Source: Acidobacteriota bacterium (GTDB lineage Bacteria; Acidobacteriota; Terriglobia; Bryobacterales; Bryobacteraceae). Taken from it: DNA of 43,192 nt. Where the stretch lies: contig JAPKYX010000045.1 in NCBI GenBank assembly GCA_026394075.1, positions 1 to 43,192 on the forward strand, in the 5' to 3' direction. Shown piece after piece: positions 26,820 to 35,119 of this stretch. Within the stretch, counting starts at the first letter, position 1, and the number at the start of each line of letters is the position of its first letter. Both the position numbers and the translations under genes were made by a program. Under the pieces are notes generated by a model. That model searched no databases and was not told the DNA's origin. It saw only the letters and a program-made list of their open reading frames with translations.

Positions 26820-27748
26820 AAGTGCATTCCCTCGTAGGAACTTGTTGCGCGTTGCGTTGGCAGATCCGCCGCCCGAACGGGCAATGGGGATTGGCGCGTG
26901 ATGCGCTTTGCTTCCGGCCCGCGAAGGGGGCCTTGGTCTTTCTCGAACCAGACGATGGCCCCGGTGGGGCATCGCTGCGTGGGGACGGGTGAGGCTAGTG
27001 AATTCCGGCCGTAGTCAATCACGGCCAGATTGTTGACGATCTGGATCAATCCACCCGGAGCGTCAACCGCGCAACGTCCACACGCGGTGCACGCCACTTC
27101 GCAGTCGGCCTCCGCCTGAGCGCCATCGGCCAGGTTGCGGCAAGCGACCCAAAGCCGGTGACTGACCGCGTGCAGCGAGAACAACTGCTTCGGGCACACT
27201 TCCACGCAATCACCGCAAGCGGTGCAGAGCGACTCGCTCACCACCGGCAGGCTGTGCCCGCTCATGCGGATCGCCTGGAAGCTGCACACGCGTTCGCAAT
27301 CGCCCAGTCCCAGGCAGCCCCAACTGCATCCTTTGGCTCCGCCATTCACGAGTGCCGCCGCGCGGCAGGTGGGCAGGCCGACATAGAGGGCGCGATGCCG
27401 GGCCACATGTGGACCACCCGCGCAAGCCAAGCGCGCGACCCGCCTCTCTTCCGTTCCCGCGTCAATCTGCAGCAGCGCCGCGACGGCAGCCACGCCTTCC
27501 GGGCTATTGACGGTGCATTTGCCGGGAGCAATCTCGCCCTTCACTGCCTTCTCGGCGAAGGCCCGGCATCCCGCACAGCCGCAGGCACCACAATTAGCCT
27601 TGGGCAACAGGCCTTCCACCTCATCGATCCGGGGATCTTCATAGACGTAGAGTTTCTTGTCCGCGAAAGCCAGCACCGCCGCCAGCGTTGCGCCCATCGC
27701 CCCCATGATTCCGCCGGCGATCAGAAACTCAGTCATCACTTGATCCAC
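26816..27748 (-). CDS. rnfB: RnfB, Fe-S subunit of Rnf complex (long type, partly eroded)
   Basis: A 310-aa protein from a GTG at 27748; an ATG at 27736 is an equally good start. N-terminal membrane anchor, then the RnfB Fe-S domain (Cys53, 56, 61, 78; CGACGCAGC), and ferredoxin motifs CSWGCLGLGDCERVC (141-155) and CTACGDCVEVCP (175-186). This is the long clostridial-type layout. The last two clusters look damaged: CEVACTACGRC is followed by Ala230 where Cys is expected, and of the final motif only the trailing Cys260 of QRCPTGAI remains. It normally receives electrons from ferredoxin. First gene of the minus-strand operon, with a strong hairpin upstream. Confidence 0.9.
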   Translation of the reverse strand: MDQVMTEFLIAGGIMGAMGATLAAVLAFADKKLYVYEDPRIDEVEGLLPKANCGACGCAGCRAFAEKAVKGEIAPGKCTVNSPEGVAAVAALLQIDAGTEERRVARLACAGGPHVARHRALYVGLPTCRAAALVNGGAKGCSWGCLGLGDCERVCSFQAIRMSGHSLPVVSESLCTACGDCVEVCPKQLFSLHAVSHRLWVACRNLADGAQAEADCEVACTACGRCAVDAPGGLIQIVNNLAVIDYGRNSLASPVPTQRCPTGAIVWFEKDQGPLRGPEAKRITRQSPLPVRAADLPTQRATSSYEGMHL

Positions 27749-27776
27749 CCCGATACGCCTTCCGCGCAGTTACCAG

Positions 27777-27814
27777 TGGGGTAGATGCCCCATGGTCCCG
27801 GGGCATCTACCCCA
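27777..27814. promoter_or_regulatory. Perfect 15-bp inverted repeat between rnfB and apbE
   Basis: TGGGGTAGATGCCCC and its exact complement flank an 8-base loop, 29 bases upstream of the rnfB start and in the shared divergent region with apbE. It would form a very stable hairpin in an rnf leader, or serve as a dimeric operator for both operons. It could instead be a dispersed palindromic repeat. No convincing promoter was found in the rest of 27749-27987. Confidence 0.5.
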
Positions 27815-27987
27815 TAGAGGCCGGCCTGAAAGCTCATGGATTGTGCTGAAGCCCCTGATATTGGCACCGAAGCTCGCTTTGCGGAACGTCCCGCCGCCAC
27901 AATGGCTGTATGCACGGCAATGGCATTGCAAGCGCAGGGCCACTCGTTTGAGGCGGTTTGGCCCCCAACTTGCTTGCCTTGCTGGAC

Positions 27988-29010
27988 ATGGCCGCTCTAT
28001 GGCGACGCACGTTTCTGTTCCTCGCGATCGCGAGCGCTCTGTTGGCGTTCCGGCTAGCACCTTGGGATCGGCCCACCTCGAGTCTTCGGGTAAGCCGCCC
28101 ACTGATGGGTACTGTTTGGACAATCGAAGTGTTCGATGAAGGCCGACCGGATGCAGCCCGCGCCGCGATCGAGCAAGCGTATGCCGAGCTGAACCGAGTC
28201 GATCGCTTGATGAGTGAATGGAAGCCGGATTCGCCTTTGTCTCAGGTGAACGCTGCCGCTGGCGAGCATCCGGTGGAGGTACCGCAAGAACTGCGCGAGA
28301 TGATTGAGCGCAGCATCCGATACAGCCACAAGACCGAAGGGGCCTTCGACATCACCTGGCGCGGCATGGGGAAGATCTGGAAGTTCGACGAGCACTTCGT
28401 GCCGCCCACGCCCCAGTTGGTGGAAGCGGCCCGGCGCAATGTCAACTATCGAGCCATTCAGATTGAGGGCAATCGGGTATTCCTGCCTGGCGCCCAAATG
28501 AGTATCGGCCTGGGCGGCATCGCGAAAGGCTACGCGGTGGATCGCGCCATCCAAGTGATGACGCAAGCGGGCTTTGGCAACGCGATGGTGGATGGCGGAG
28601 GCGATGTGCGTGTTTCTGGCAACCGCCACGGAGTCCCCTGGCGATTGGGGATCCAGCATCCCCGCCAGGATCGCGGCCGACTGCTGGGTCTGGTGCGGCC
28701 ACGCAATCAGGCCTTGGTGACCTCGGGCGACTATGAGCGGTTTCGGATCGTCGACGGAGTCCGTTATCACCACATCATCGATGTCCGCTCCGGTTGGCCT
28801 GCGCGTGCGGCGGCCTCGGTCAGCGTGCTGGCGGCGACCGCGGAACAGGGCGTGGTGATCGCCAAAGGCATCTTCATCCTCGGGCCAGAGAAGGGCATGG
28901 CGCTCGCCCAGGCGGAGCACGTCGAAGCTCTTTTGATCGACCCGGATGGACGCCGGTATATGACAGACGGTTTCCGAATGGTCCTTGAATCTGCGCCGGG
29001 AGGTAAGTAA
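27988..29010 (+). CDS. apbE: ApbE, FAD:protein FMN transferase
   Basis: The ATG at 27988 gives 340 aa with an N-terminal hydrophobic signal/anchor (LFLAIASALLAF). ApbE signatures follow: RPLMGTVWTIEVFDE, GAFDITWRGMGKIWKF, GLGGIAKGYAVDRAI, MVDGGGDVRVSG, ALVTSGDYERF and HHIIDVRSGWPA. The enzyme uses FAD to attach FMN to Thr of SGAT-type motifs in secreted or membrane proteins; RnfG and RnfD of the divergent operon carry such motifs. It heads a plus-strand operon with korA three bases after its stop. Confidence 0.92.
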   Translation: MAALWRRTFLFLAIASALLAFRLAPWDRPTSSLRVSRPLMGTVWTIEVFDEGRPDAARAAIEQAYAELNRVDRLMSEWKPDSPLSQVNAAAGEHPVEVPQELREMIERSIRYSHKTEGAFDITWRGMGKIWKFDEHFVPPTPQLVEAARRNVNYRAIQIEGNRVFLPGAQMSIGLGGIAKGYAVDRAIQVMTQAGFGNAMVDGGGDVRVSGNRHGVPWRLGIQHPRQDRGRLLGLVRPRNQALVTSGDYERFRIVDGVRYHHIIDVRSGWPARAAASVSVLAATAEQGVVIAKGIFILGPEKGMALAQAEHVEALLIDPDGRRYMTDGFRMVLESAPGGK

Positions 29011-29013
29011 CCG

Positions 29014-30912
29014 ATGTCCACCACGATGGCCGACTTAGAAGCCACTCCATCCGCCAGCACGGTCCGTGTGGTTGATCAGCACATTGTCGAGATCGTCAGC
29101 GACTCCGGGGAAGGCGCCCAAACCTGCGGGCAGATGTTCGCCGATCTGGTGGCGCGCAACGGCAACGGCATCTGGACCGTCGAGATCATTCCCGCCGAGA
29201 TCGAACCGCCCAGCCGCTCCCGCGCCGGGGCCAGTGGCAACCGTATCCGGCTGGGTTCAAATCCGGTCACCAATGCGGGCGACCATGCCGACATCGTGGT
29301 GGCGCTGAATGAGCAGGTGCTGTATAGCCGCATCGACGCCGGGGCGCTCCACCCCGGCACGATCGTGTTTGTCGACCGCACGTGGGCGGAACATCCCGAT
29401 GACGAGATCCGCCGCCGCTACCAGGAGGCGATCGAGGACTTTCGGCGGCGGGGCTACACCGTGATCGAAGCACCGATCGAGGCGCAGTGCCGGCAACACA
29501 CCGACGATCCCCGCAAGGGCAAGAACATGTGGGCACTGGGGCTGCTGTGCGCCATCTATGATCTCGATGCCGCCACGGTGCGGGAGAACATCAGCCGGCG
29601 CTTCTCTCGAAAAGGCGACGCCGCGATTGAGAAGAATCTGGCGCTTTTTGCCGACGGTTACGATTGGACGCTCGCGAACGTTCAGCAGCGCTTTCGCGTA
29701 CCGGCCCACAAACACGCCCAACCGATGGTGGTGATGAATGGCAATCAGGCCCTGGCCCTGGGCATCATGGCGGCGGGGATTGAAGTCTGCTCGATGTACC
29801 CCATCACACCCGCGACATCGGCTTCTCACTTCCTGGCGAATGCACTCCAGGAGGCCGGTGGCTTCGTGCACCAGGCCGAAGATGAAATCGCGGCCATCGG
29901 TTTCGCGATTGGCTGCTCGTATGCGGGCAAGACGGCGGTGACGATTACCTCCGGCCCGGGACTGGCACTGAAGACGGAGTTTCTGGGATACGCCGTGATG
30001 GCCGAAGTGCCGCTGGTGGTGATTGTCGTTCAACGCGGCGGCCCGTCGACCGGCCTGCCCACGAAGATTGAGCAGGGCGATCTGTTGGCGGCGCTCTACG
30101 CTTCACCCGGTGACAGCCCGAAGATCATCATTGCCCCGGCCACCATTGAGGAGTGCTTTCACTTCGTGGTGACAGCGCGACGGCTCGCGGAAGACTTCCG
30201 GGGGCCGGTGATGATCCTATCGGATGCGAATCTGGCCACCGGGCAACAGCCTTTCCCAAAACCGCAGCTGCAAAGTTCGTGGCTGGCACCACCCGTGGAA
30301 CAGGCCGCGTGGGACCAGTCCGTGCCGCCCTTTGCCTGGGATCCCGAGACCGGCCTCTCCCGGCGGCCGATCCCGGGCCAACGCGGTGGTGAGTATGTGC
30401 TGACGGGTCTGGCGCACGATGAAGCCAGCCACGTGGCTTACGAATCGGCGATCAATCAGAAGAGCATGGAGATGCGCAGCCGCAAGCTGGCTGTGCTGAA
30501 AAGCGCGCTGCATCCGCCACAGGTCCACGGCAGCGCGGAGGGCGATCTACTGGTGGTTGGCTGGGGCTCAACCTTAGGCTGCATTGAAGAAGCGGTGGAT
30601 CAACTGCGGGGGGAAGGGCACCGGGTGTCCTCCTTGCACCTGCGGTTCCTATCGCCAATGGAGCCCGGCCTGAAGAAGATCTTCGAGCGCTTCCGGAAAG
30701 TGCTGACCGTGGAGGTGAACTACAGCGACCCTGCGGACGCCGCCTTCATCACGCCGGAAAGCCGCCGCTACTCTCAGTTGTCGCAGTTGCTGCGGTCGCA
30801 GACTCTGATCGATATCGACTGCTGGTCCCAGGTGCCGGGGAGCCCGATTCCGCCGTCGCGGATCGTGGCGGAACTGCGGCGCCGTCTTGAAATGCTAAGG
30901 CAGGAGAGCTAG
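29014..30912 (+). CDS. korA: 2-oxoacid:ferredoxin oxidoreductase, fused gamma-alpha subunit
   Basis: A 632-aa KorA-type protein: N-terminal gamma domain (about 20-215; SDSGEGAQTCGQMFADLVAR, ADIVVALNEQVLYSRI), then the alpha/pyrimidine-binding domain (about 230-632; NGNQALALGIMAAGIE, CSMYPITPATSASHFLANAL, EDEIAAIGFAIGCSYAG, TITSGPGLALKTEFLGYAVM). It pairs with the beta subunit encoded 4 bases downstream. The family oxidises 2-oxoglutarate or other 2-oxoacids with CoA, passing electrons to ferredoxin; the substrate is not decided by sequence here. A purine-rich GGGAGG lies in the end of apbE. Confidence 0.9.
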   Translation: MSTTMADLEATPSASTVRVVDQHIVEIVSDSGEGAQTCGQMFADLVARNGNGIWTVEIIPAEIEPPSRSRAGASGNRIRLGSNPVTNAGDHADIVVALNEQVLYSRIDAGALHPGTIVFVDRTWAEHPDDEIRRRYQEAIEDFRRRGYTVIEAPIEAQCRQHTDDPRKGKNMWALGLLCAIYDLDAATVRENISRRFSRKGDAAIEKNLALFADGYDWTLANVQQRFRVPAHKHAQPMVVMNGNQALALGIMAAGIEVCSMYPITPATSASHFLANALQEAGGFVHQAEDEIAAIGFAIGCSYAGKTAVTITSGPGLALKTEFLGYAVMAEVPLVVIVVQRGGPSTGLPTKIEQGDLLAALYASPGDSPKIIIAPATIEECFHFVVTARRLAEDFRGPVMILSDANLATGQQPFPKPQLQSSWLAPPVEQAAWDQSVPPFAWDPETGLSRRPIPGQRGGEYVLTGLAHDEASHVAYESAINQKSMEMRSRKLAVLKSALHPPQVHGSAEGDLLVVGWGSTLGCIEEAVDQLRGEGHRVSSLHLRFLSPMEPGLKKIFERFRKVLTVEVNYSDPADAAFITPESRRYSQLSQLLRSQTLIDIDCWSQVPGSPIPPSRIVAELRRRLEMLRQES

Positions 30913-30916
30913 AACT

Positions 30917-31870
30917 ATGTCCGGACTACGCCAGGAGTGGGAGGCAGAGGCGCCGCCGCGCAACTGCACGTTGCAGGACTATCAGGGTGTACCCGCCCGC
31001 TGGTGCCCTGGGTGCGGCGACCACGCCGTGCTCAACGCGGTGCAACAAGTGGCGCGCGATAAGCAGTTGCCGCCGGAAAAGACGGTGGTGGTCTCCGGCA
31101 TCGGTTGCTCCAGCCGGTTTCCGCATTACATGAAGACCTATGGCTTTCATGGCCTCCACGGGCGCGCTTTCCCGGTGGCTTGCGGCGTGCGCAGCCGGCG
31201 GCCGGATCTGCACATGTTTGTCGTGACGGGCGACGGTGATTGCTGCGCCATCGGCACGGCTCACTGGATCCACACGATCCGCTACAACATGGACCTGACG
31301 ATCCTGCTGCTGGACAACAACATCTATGGGCTCACCAAGAACCAGACATCGCCCACCACGCGCACCGGAGAACGATCGAACACCCACCCGCGCGGCAACG
31401 TGTTGCCGCCGCTGAATCCCTTGAGCGTCACTCTGGGCGTCACCAATGCATCGTTTGTCGCGCAGACCATTGACTGGAATCCACCGCATCTCTACAGCAC
31501 CATCCGCGCCGCCTACGAGCATAAGGGCACGTCGTTCGTGCGCATCCTGCAGCGCTGCCCGCACTTTACCTCTCACGTGTTCGCGGCCGTGCAACACGAC
31601 ATGAGTCAGGTGCTGCTGCTGACCCACGACGACGGCATTCCGCTTGAGCCGTCGATGCAGCGGCTGTTCCCCAACCGCGCCGCCCACGACCCGCATCAGC
31701 TTGCTGCCGCCCGCGCCGTCGCGGAACGCGATGACGTTTACCCCGTGGGCTTGCTCTACCGCGATGAACGCGCGGCCCGTTATGACTTGCAGACTTCGCA
31801 GGGGCTCGGCAAGTCGCAAGCCGAAAAGATGGCGGCTACCGAGAAGTGGCTGAGCCGTTATGAGATCTGA
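30917..31870 (+). CDS. korB: 2-oxoacid:ferredoxin oxidoreductase, beta (TPP) subunit
   Basis: A 317-aa protein with the TPP/Mg motif GDGDCCAIG (Asp106) and downstream DNNIYGLTKNQTSPTT. The proximal 4Fe-4S cluster ligands are visible: WCPGC (Cys30, Cys33), GIGCSS (Cys64) and LQRCPHF. It has no added ferredoxin domain, so an external ferredoxin or a partner must take electrons. It overlaps or directly abuts the next gene depending on that gene's start. Confidence 0.92.
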   Translation: MSGLRQEWEAEAPPRNCTLQDYQGVPARWCPGCGDHAVLNAVQQVARDKQLPPEKTVVVSGIGCSSRFPHYMKTYGFHGLHGRAFPVACGVRSRRPDLHMFVVTGDGDCCAIGTAHWIHTIRYNMDLTILLLDNNIYGLTKNQTSPTTRTGERSNTHPRGNVLPPLNPLSVTLGVTNASFVAQTIDWNPPHLYSTIRAAYEHKGTSFVRILQRCPHFTSHVFAAVQHDMSQVLLLTHDDGIPLEPSMQRLFPNRAAHDPHQLAAARAVAERDDVYPVGLLYRDERAARYDLQTSQGLGKSQAEKMAATEKWLSRYEI

Positions 31871-31877
31871 GGAGACT

Positions 31878-33464
31878 ATGGCCGTCACTGCCGCAGAACA
31901 ACTCCGGACGTTCCACATCACCGGCCACGGGCTGACCGGCCAGATGCCGGATCTCTCGCCAGCGGCGATCGCGGGAGGCCGAGCTCTGCCGAGCGAGCAG
32001 GCCGCCTACCCCATCTGTCTGGCCGCCGACTTTTCCGTGCACCCCGACGCCCGGCAGTGGCAGATTCCGTTTGCCGCGGATGCCGCCGTCCTGCTGCCCA
32101 TTGCAGCTTTACTTCGGGCACACCAGTCCGCCCAGGCCCAGTTCCGTGAGCGGCTCCTTCAGGCAGCTGATCGTCTGGAAGACCTGCTGGTGCTGGATGA
32201 CAGCCATGCGGAGTCGGCTCTTTCACCAGCAGCAGTTTCAGCCGTCCTTGGCGGCCAGGCGGGCACCTACCTTGATGTGTCCGCGCTCGCGGCCACTCTC
32301 CGCCGGCGGCCGAGTCCGGTTCACCGCATGCCAGCTTCGCGCCGCCAGCGTTGCCAGGAAGCGCTGACGACACTGAGAGAGGCGCTGGCCAAAGCCGCCG
32401 CTCAGCCTCCGTTCGTGCTCTTCCATTCGGGTCCGCCTCCAGCCAACCCGTTCGGCGGTTCGCTATTCAGCAGCACTGACCCGTGCACCGCCGCGCTGGC
32501 CTACGCGGAGCCCCAACTGACCGCGTTTGAAGCAGTGTTACGCGCGATTCGGGTGGCCCATCTGGAACTGGAAGACGCCTTTGAGCCGGGCCTTCACGAA
32601 GCAATGCTGGAACGCTTTCGCTGGGAGGCGGCTGGCGCGGCCGAACTCGCCGCACTCCCGCCCATCGTGGTGTTGCTGTCCCCTGACCGTCCGGGCGAGT
32701 ACCCATTGGGTCCGATGCTCCGATTGCTGCGTTCAAGCTGCCCGATCCAGGTGCTGGCACCGAAACCCAGCCTCACCGAGGACGATCTCCAAGGCGACGT
32801 TCCCGATCTGGCCGTGTTGGCCGTTACCAGCCGGGACGCTTTCGTGTTGCAAGGTTCGTTGGCCTATCCGGAACACCTGATGTCCGGCCTGGCGGCGATG
32901 GCTCGCTCCCGCCGTCCGGCCTTGGCCGTCATTGCCACGCCGTCTGGTGGCGGATGGCCGGAAGCGGCTGTTCTACCGCTGGCGCGCGCCTGGCCGCTGT
33001 TCACGTTTGATCCCGCGGCCGCGTCAGACTGGCGAGGCTGTTTTGCGATCCAGTCCATGGAACCCAATACCTGGACTCTGGCCCACGCCGCGGCCATGAA
33101 TCCCAGCCTGCAGAACCACTTCCGTCTCTTGCCGGAAGTGCCGGGCGAGCACGACCCGGTGGAACTCGGGCAGTACCTGGCCCAGTTTCACGATCGCCCA
33201 CCGATGGCCGTGCCGTACTTCGCGACCTCGGCAGAAGGTCCAGAAGTACGGGTGGCCATTTCCCGGGACTTGGCCACTTACTGCCACAAGCGCATGCAAG
33301 CCTGGGCGTTGTTGGAGCAATGGACCGCCGCTCAGCGCGCTCCCGCGCCGCAGGTACCGACGGACGCACTATCGACGGAAGCCAGAGCCGCGGCGGTGCG
33401 GGAAGGTGCCAGCCTCGCCATCGCTCAGGTAATTGCTCTGCTGACCGGCGCAAAGTCCACTTGA
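31878..33464 (+). CDS. Cofactor-less paralogue of the PFOR C-terminal half (putative pseudoenzyme)
   Basis: The ATG at 31878 follows GAGGAG; an ATG at 31860 is an alternative. The 528-aa protein aligns by eye with residues about 735-1510 of the giant PFOR in this window. Matches: FHITGHG with FYSTGRG; LRAIRVAHLEL with FAAIRMAELEL; PPIVVLLSPDRPGEY...CPIQVL with PPVVSIGGDGAMYDI...KPIKVL (ungapped over 39 residues); VLQGSLAYPEHL with IAQGTTANTSHL; then R(R/S)RPAL and a similar final helix. The Fe-S cysteines, the GDG motif and the Asn of the TPP/Mg site are absent. It follows korB by 7 bases, so it is probably a structural or regulatory partner of KorAB. Domain database searches might call it unknown. 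Confidence 0.72.
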   Translation: MAVTAAEQLRTFHITGHGLTGQMPDLSPAAIAGGRALPSEQAAYPICLAADFSVHPDARQWQIPFAADAAVLLPIAALLRAHQSAQAQFRERLLQAADRLEDLLVLDDSHAESALSPAAVSAVLGGQAGTYLDVSALAATLRRRPSPVHRMPASRRQRCQEALTTLREALAKAAAQPPFVLFHSGPPPANPFGGSLFSSTDPCTAALAYAEPQLTAFEAVLRAIRVAHLELEDAFEPGLHEAMLERFRWEAAGAAELAALPPIVVLLSPDRPGEYPLGPMLRLLRSSCPIQVLAPKPSLTEDDLQGDVPDLAVLAVTSRDAFVLQGSLAYPEHLMSGLAAMARSRRPALAVIATPSGGGWPEAAVLPLARAWPLFTFDPAAASDWRGCFAIQSMEPNTWTLAHAAAMNPSLQNHFRLLPEVPGEHDPVELGQYLAQFHDRPPMAVPYFATSAEGPEVRVAISRDLATYCHKRMQAWALLEQWTAAQRAPAPQVPTDALSTEARAAAVREGASLAIAQVIALLTGAKST

Positions 33465-33471
33465 CGCGACG

Positions 33472-34800
33472 CTAGACGATCTCGAATCTCTCGCTGTGGA
33501 TCTGATCCGCCGGTACGCCCAACTGGGGCAGGATCTTCTCCACACAGTCCATCATGGGCACGGGGCCGCAGACGAAGTATTGGAAACGGCGGTAATGGCG
33601 GGGCAGGTGTTTCGCGAGAAGCTCTCTGGTGACCACGCCGGATTCACCCGTCCAGCCGGTGGGCGGGTGCTCCAGGACATAAATCACTTTCAAGTTCATG
33701 CGCCGGGTCAGTTGTTCTAGATCTTCATGGAAGGTCAGCCCATCCAGGTCGCGGCTGAAGAAAAACAGGATCACCGGGCGCTTGTCGGCGCGTTCGGCCA
33801 GAGTTGCGCAGATGGACTTCATCGGGGCAATGCCGATGCCTCCGGCGACCAAAACGTAGCCCATCCCTTGCTCGCGATCGGATGAAAAGACACCGTAGGG
33901 TCCGTCCACCCAGACGCTGTCGCCGGGTTTCAACTTCGGGACAACGGACCCGGACCAGTCCCCCAGCTTGCGAATCGAGAATTCCACCGGCCGGCCGGTT
34001 TCGTCATAGGCGCAGGAAGAAAACGAGATGGGATGGCGGTCTCGATGAAACGGCGTGCGTCCGGTGTTGAGCCACGCATATTGGCCAGGCTCGAAGGTAA
34101 ATCCAGCGTGGCCGACCGGCGCCAGAACCAAGGTGTGGCAATCGCCCCGCTCGTGGCGGTTCTCAACCACCCGCCAGCGCCGGTTCCACATCGACATGGG
34201 GCGCACCAGCTTGTAGTAGACCCCAAGCACCAACAGAATGCAGTAGTACGCTGCGAGCGTCGCCCGCATGGGGATGGTGGCCGAAAACACGCCAAACTGC
34301 AAAACGTGCGCCAAAGCACCCAACAGGATGACGTCCGCCAGCCAAGTGTGGATCAACTGCCACCAGTCAAACGGCAGATGGAATTGACGCCGGAGGAGTG
34401 AGCTGGCCATCAACAGCACCAGCAGAGCGGTGGTGATCACGCCCCACCGCATCGCAGAAGGCGTGGCGGAATCAAAAGGGTTTAGCCACTCCAGTGGGTA
34501 GCCTCCGCTCATCACCAGCGTCGCGTGGATGGCCAATAGCCAAGCCGCCGCGATCCCCATCCATTTGTGGAAGCGCAGCAACGCATCTTGGCCGTAAGCT
34601 GCGGCAAGCGTTTCTACTTTCGCCACCAGGGCATACTGAAACGCCAGGACCGACAGGCCGACAAAACCGCAGGCTACACCGATCTGCAAGGTCAGTGGCC
34701 TCCCGGCGCCCTCGCCCGGAAACAGGGCCGCCACGGCCAACGGAAACAGGATCAGAGCCAGATAGGCACCGAACCACAAAACCGCTCTAACAAACCGCAT
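33472..34800 (-). CDS. NOX/ferric-reductase-like transmembrane flavocytochrome
   Basis: The ATG at 34800 is fixed by GGAGG five bases upstream; longer frames lack this. The 442-aa protein has about six spans with the bis-heme pattern His78/His92 and His151/His165 (both pairs 14 apart), as in ferric reductases and NADPH oxidases. The C-terminal half is an FNR module: FAD motif RHPISFSS and GDWSGSV, NAD(P) motif GGIGIAPMKSI and FVCGPVPMMD. It would carry electrons from NAD(P)H across the membrane to an outside acceptor (oxygen, metal or a redox protein). It converges on the PFOR paralogue with 7 bases between stops. Confidence 0.85.
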   Translation of the reverse strand: MRFVRAVLWFGAYLALILFPLAVAALFPGEGAGRPLTLQIGVACGFVGLSVLAFQYALVAKVETLAAAYGQDALLRFHKWMGIAAAWLLAIHATLVMSGGYPLEWLNPFDSATPSAMRWGVITTALLVLLMASSLLRRQFHLPFDWWQLIHTWLADVILLGALAHVLQFGVFSATIPMRATLAAYYCILLVLGVYYKLVRPMSMWNRRWRVVENRHERGDCHTLVLAPVGHAGFTFEPGQYAWLNTGRTPFHRDRHPISFSSCAYDETGRPVEFSIRKLGDWSGSVVPKLKPGDSVWVDGPYGVFSSDREQGMGYVLVAGGIGIAPMKSICATLAERADKRPVILFFFSRDLDGLTFHEDLEQLTRRMNLKVIYVLEHPPTGWTGESGVVTRELLAKHLPRHYRRFQYFVCGPVPMMDCVEKILPQLGVPADQIHSERFEIV

Positions 34801-34991
34801 CCGGTCCTCCGTTGTCCCATTCGCCCACCCACCCCGCATTTTCATCTGCGGCTTAGTGAAGGCTTGTCTCCATCCCAACGCAGCACGCCGATGACCAATC
34901 CAAGGGGCCTGCGTCTGTGCGCGGTTTGGGGCAGGAATGCCTCAGCCTCGGCCCCACTACCGTGCCGCGTGTACAACCCGCAATAAAATGA

Positions 34992-35019
34992 TTGACACCC
35001 GTCTTCATTTCCTTATACT
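34992..35019 (+). promoter_or_regulatory. Sigma70-type promoter of the eCIS operon
   Basis: A perfect -35 TTGACA (34992-34997), a 16-base spacer and a -10 TATACT (35014-35019). Transcription would begin near 35026 and leave a leader of about 95 bases before the first eCIS gene. The match is close to consensus, unusual in this GC-rich window. Confidence 0.65.
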
Positions 35020-35108
35020 TGAAGAGGTCTGAAAAGGCAGAGGCTAAGTGGCGACAATCTTACTGATTGTTGTTCACCCCCAAGGCCCAATAGTCGGTTT
35101 GATAGGAC

Positions 35109-35114
35109 GGAGGG
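35109..35114 (+). promoter_or_regulatory. Shine-Dalgarno fixing the GTG start of the first eCIS gene
   Basis: GGAGGG ends 5 bases before the GTG at 35120, which is preferred over the longer open frame beginning at 35048. Confidence 0.6.
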
Positions 35115-35119
35115 TACGC

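Larger units (their letters stand above)
34801..35119. other. Divergent intergenic region (flavocytochrome / eCIS)
   Basis: This 319-base region holds the ribosome-binding site of the flavocytochrome (GGAGG at 34806-34810, minus strand), a strong promoter towards the eCIS genes (34992-35019) and the eCIS ribosome-binding site (35109-35114). No small gene is seen. Confidence 0.6.
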
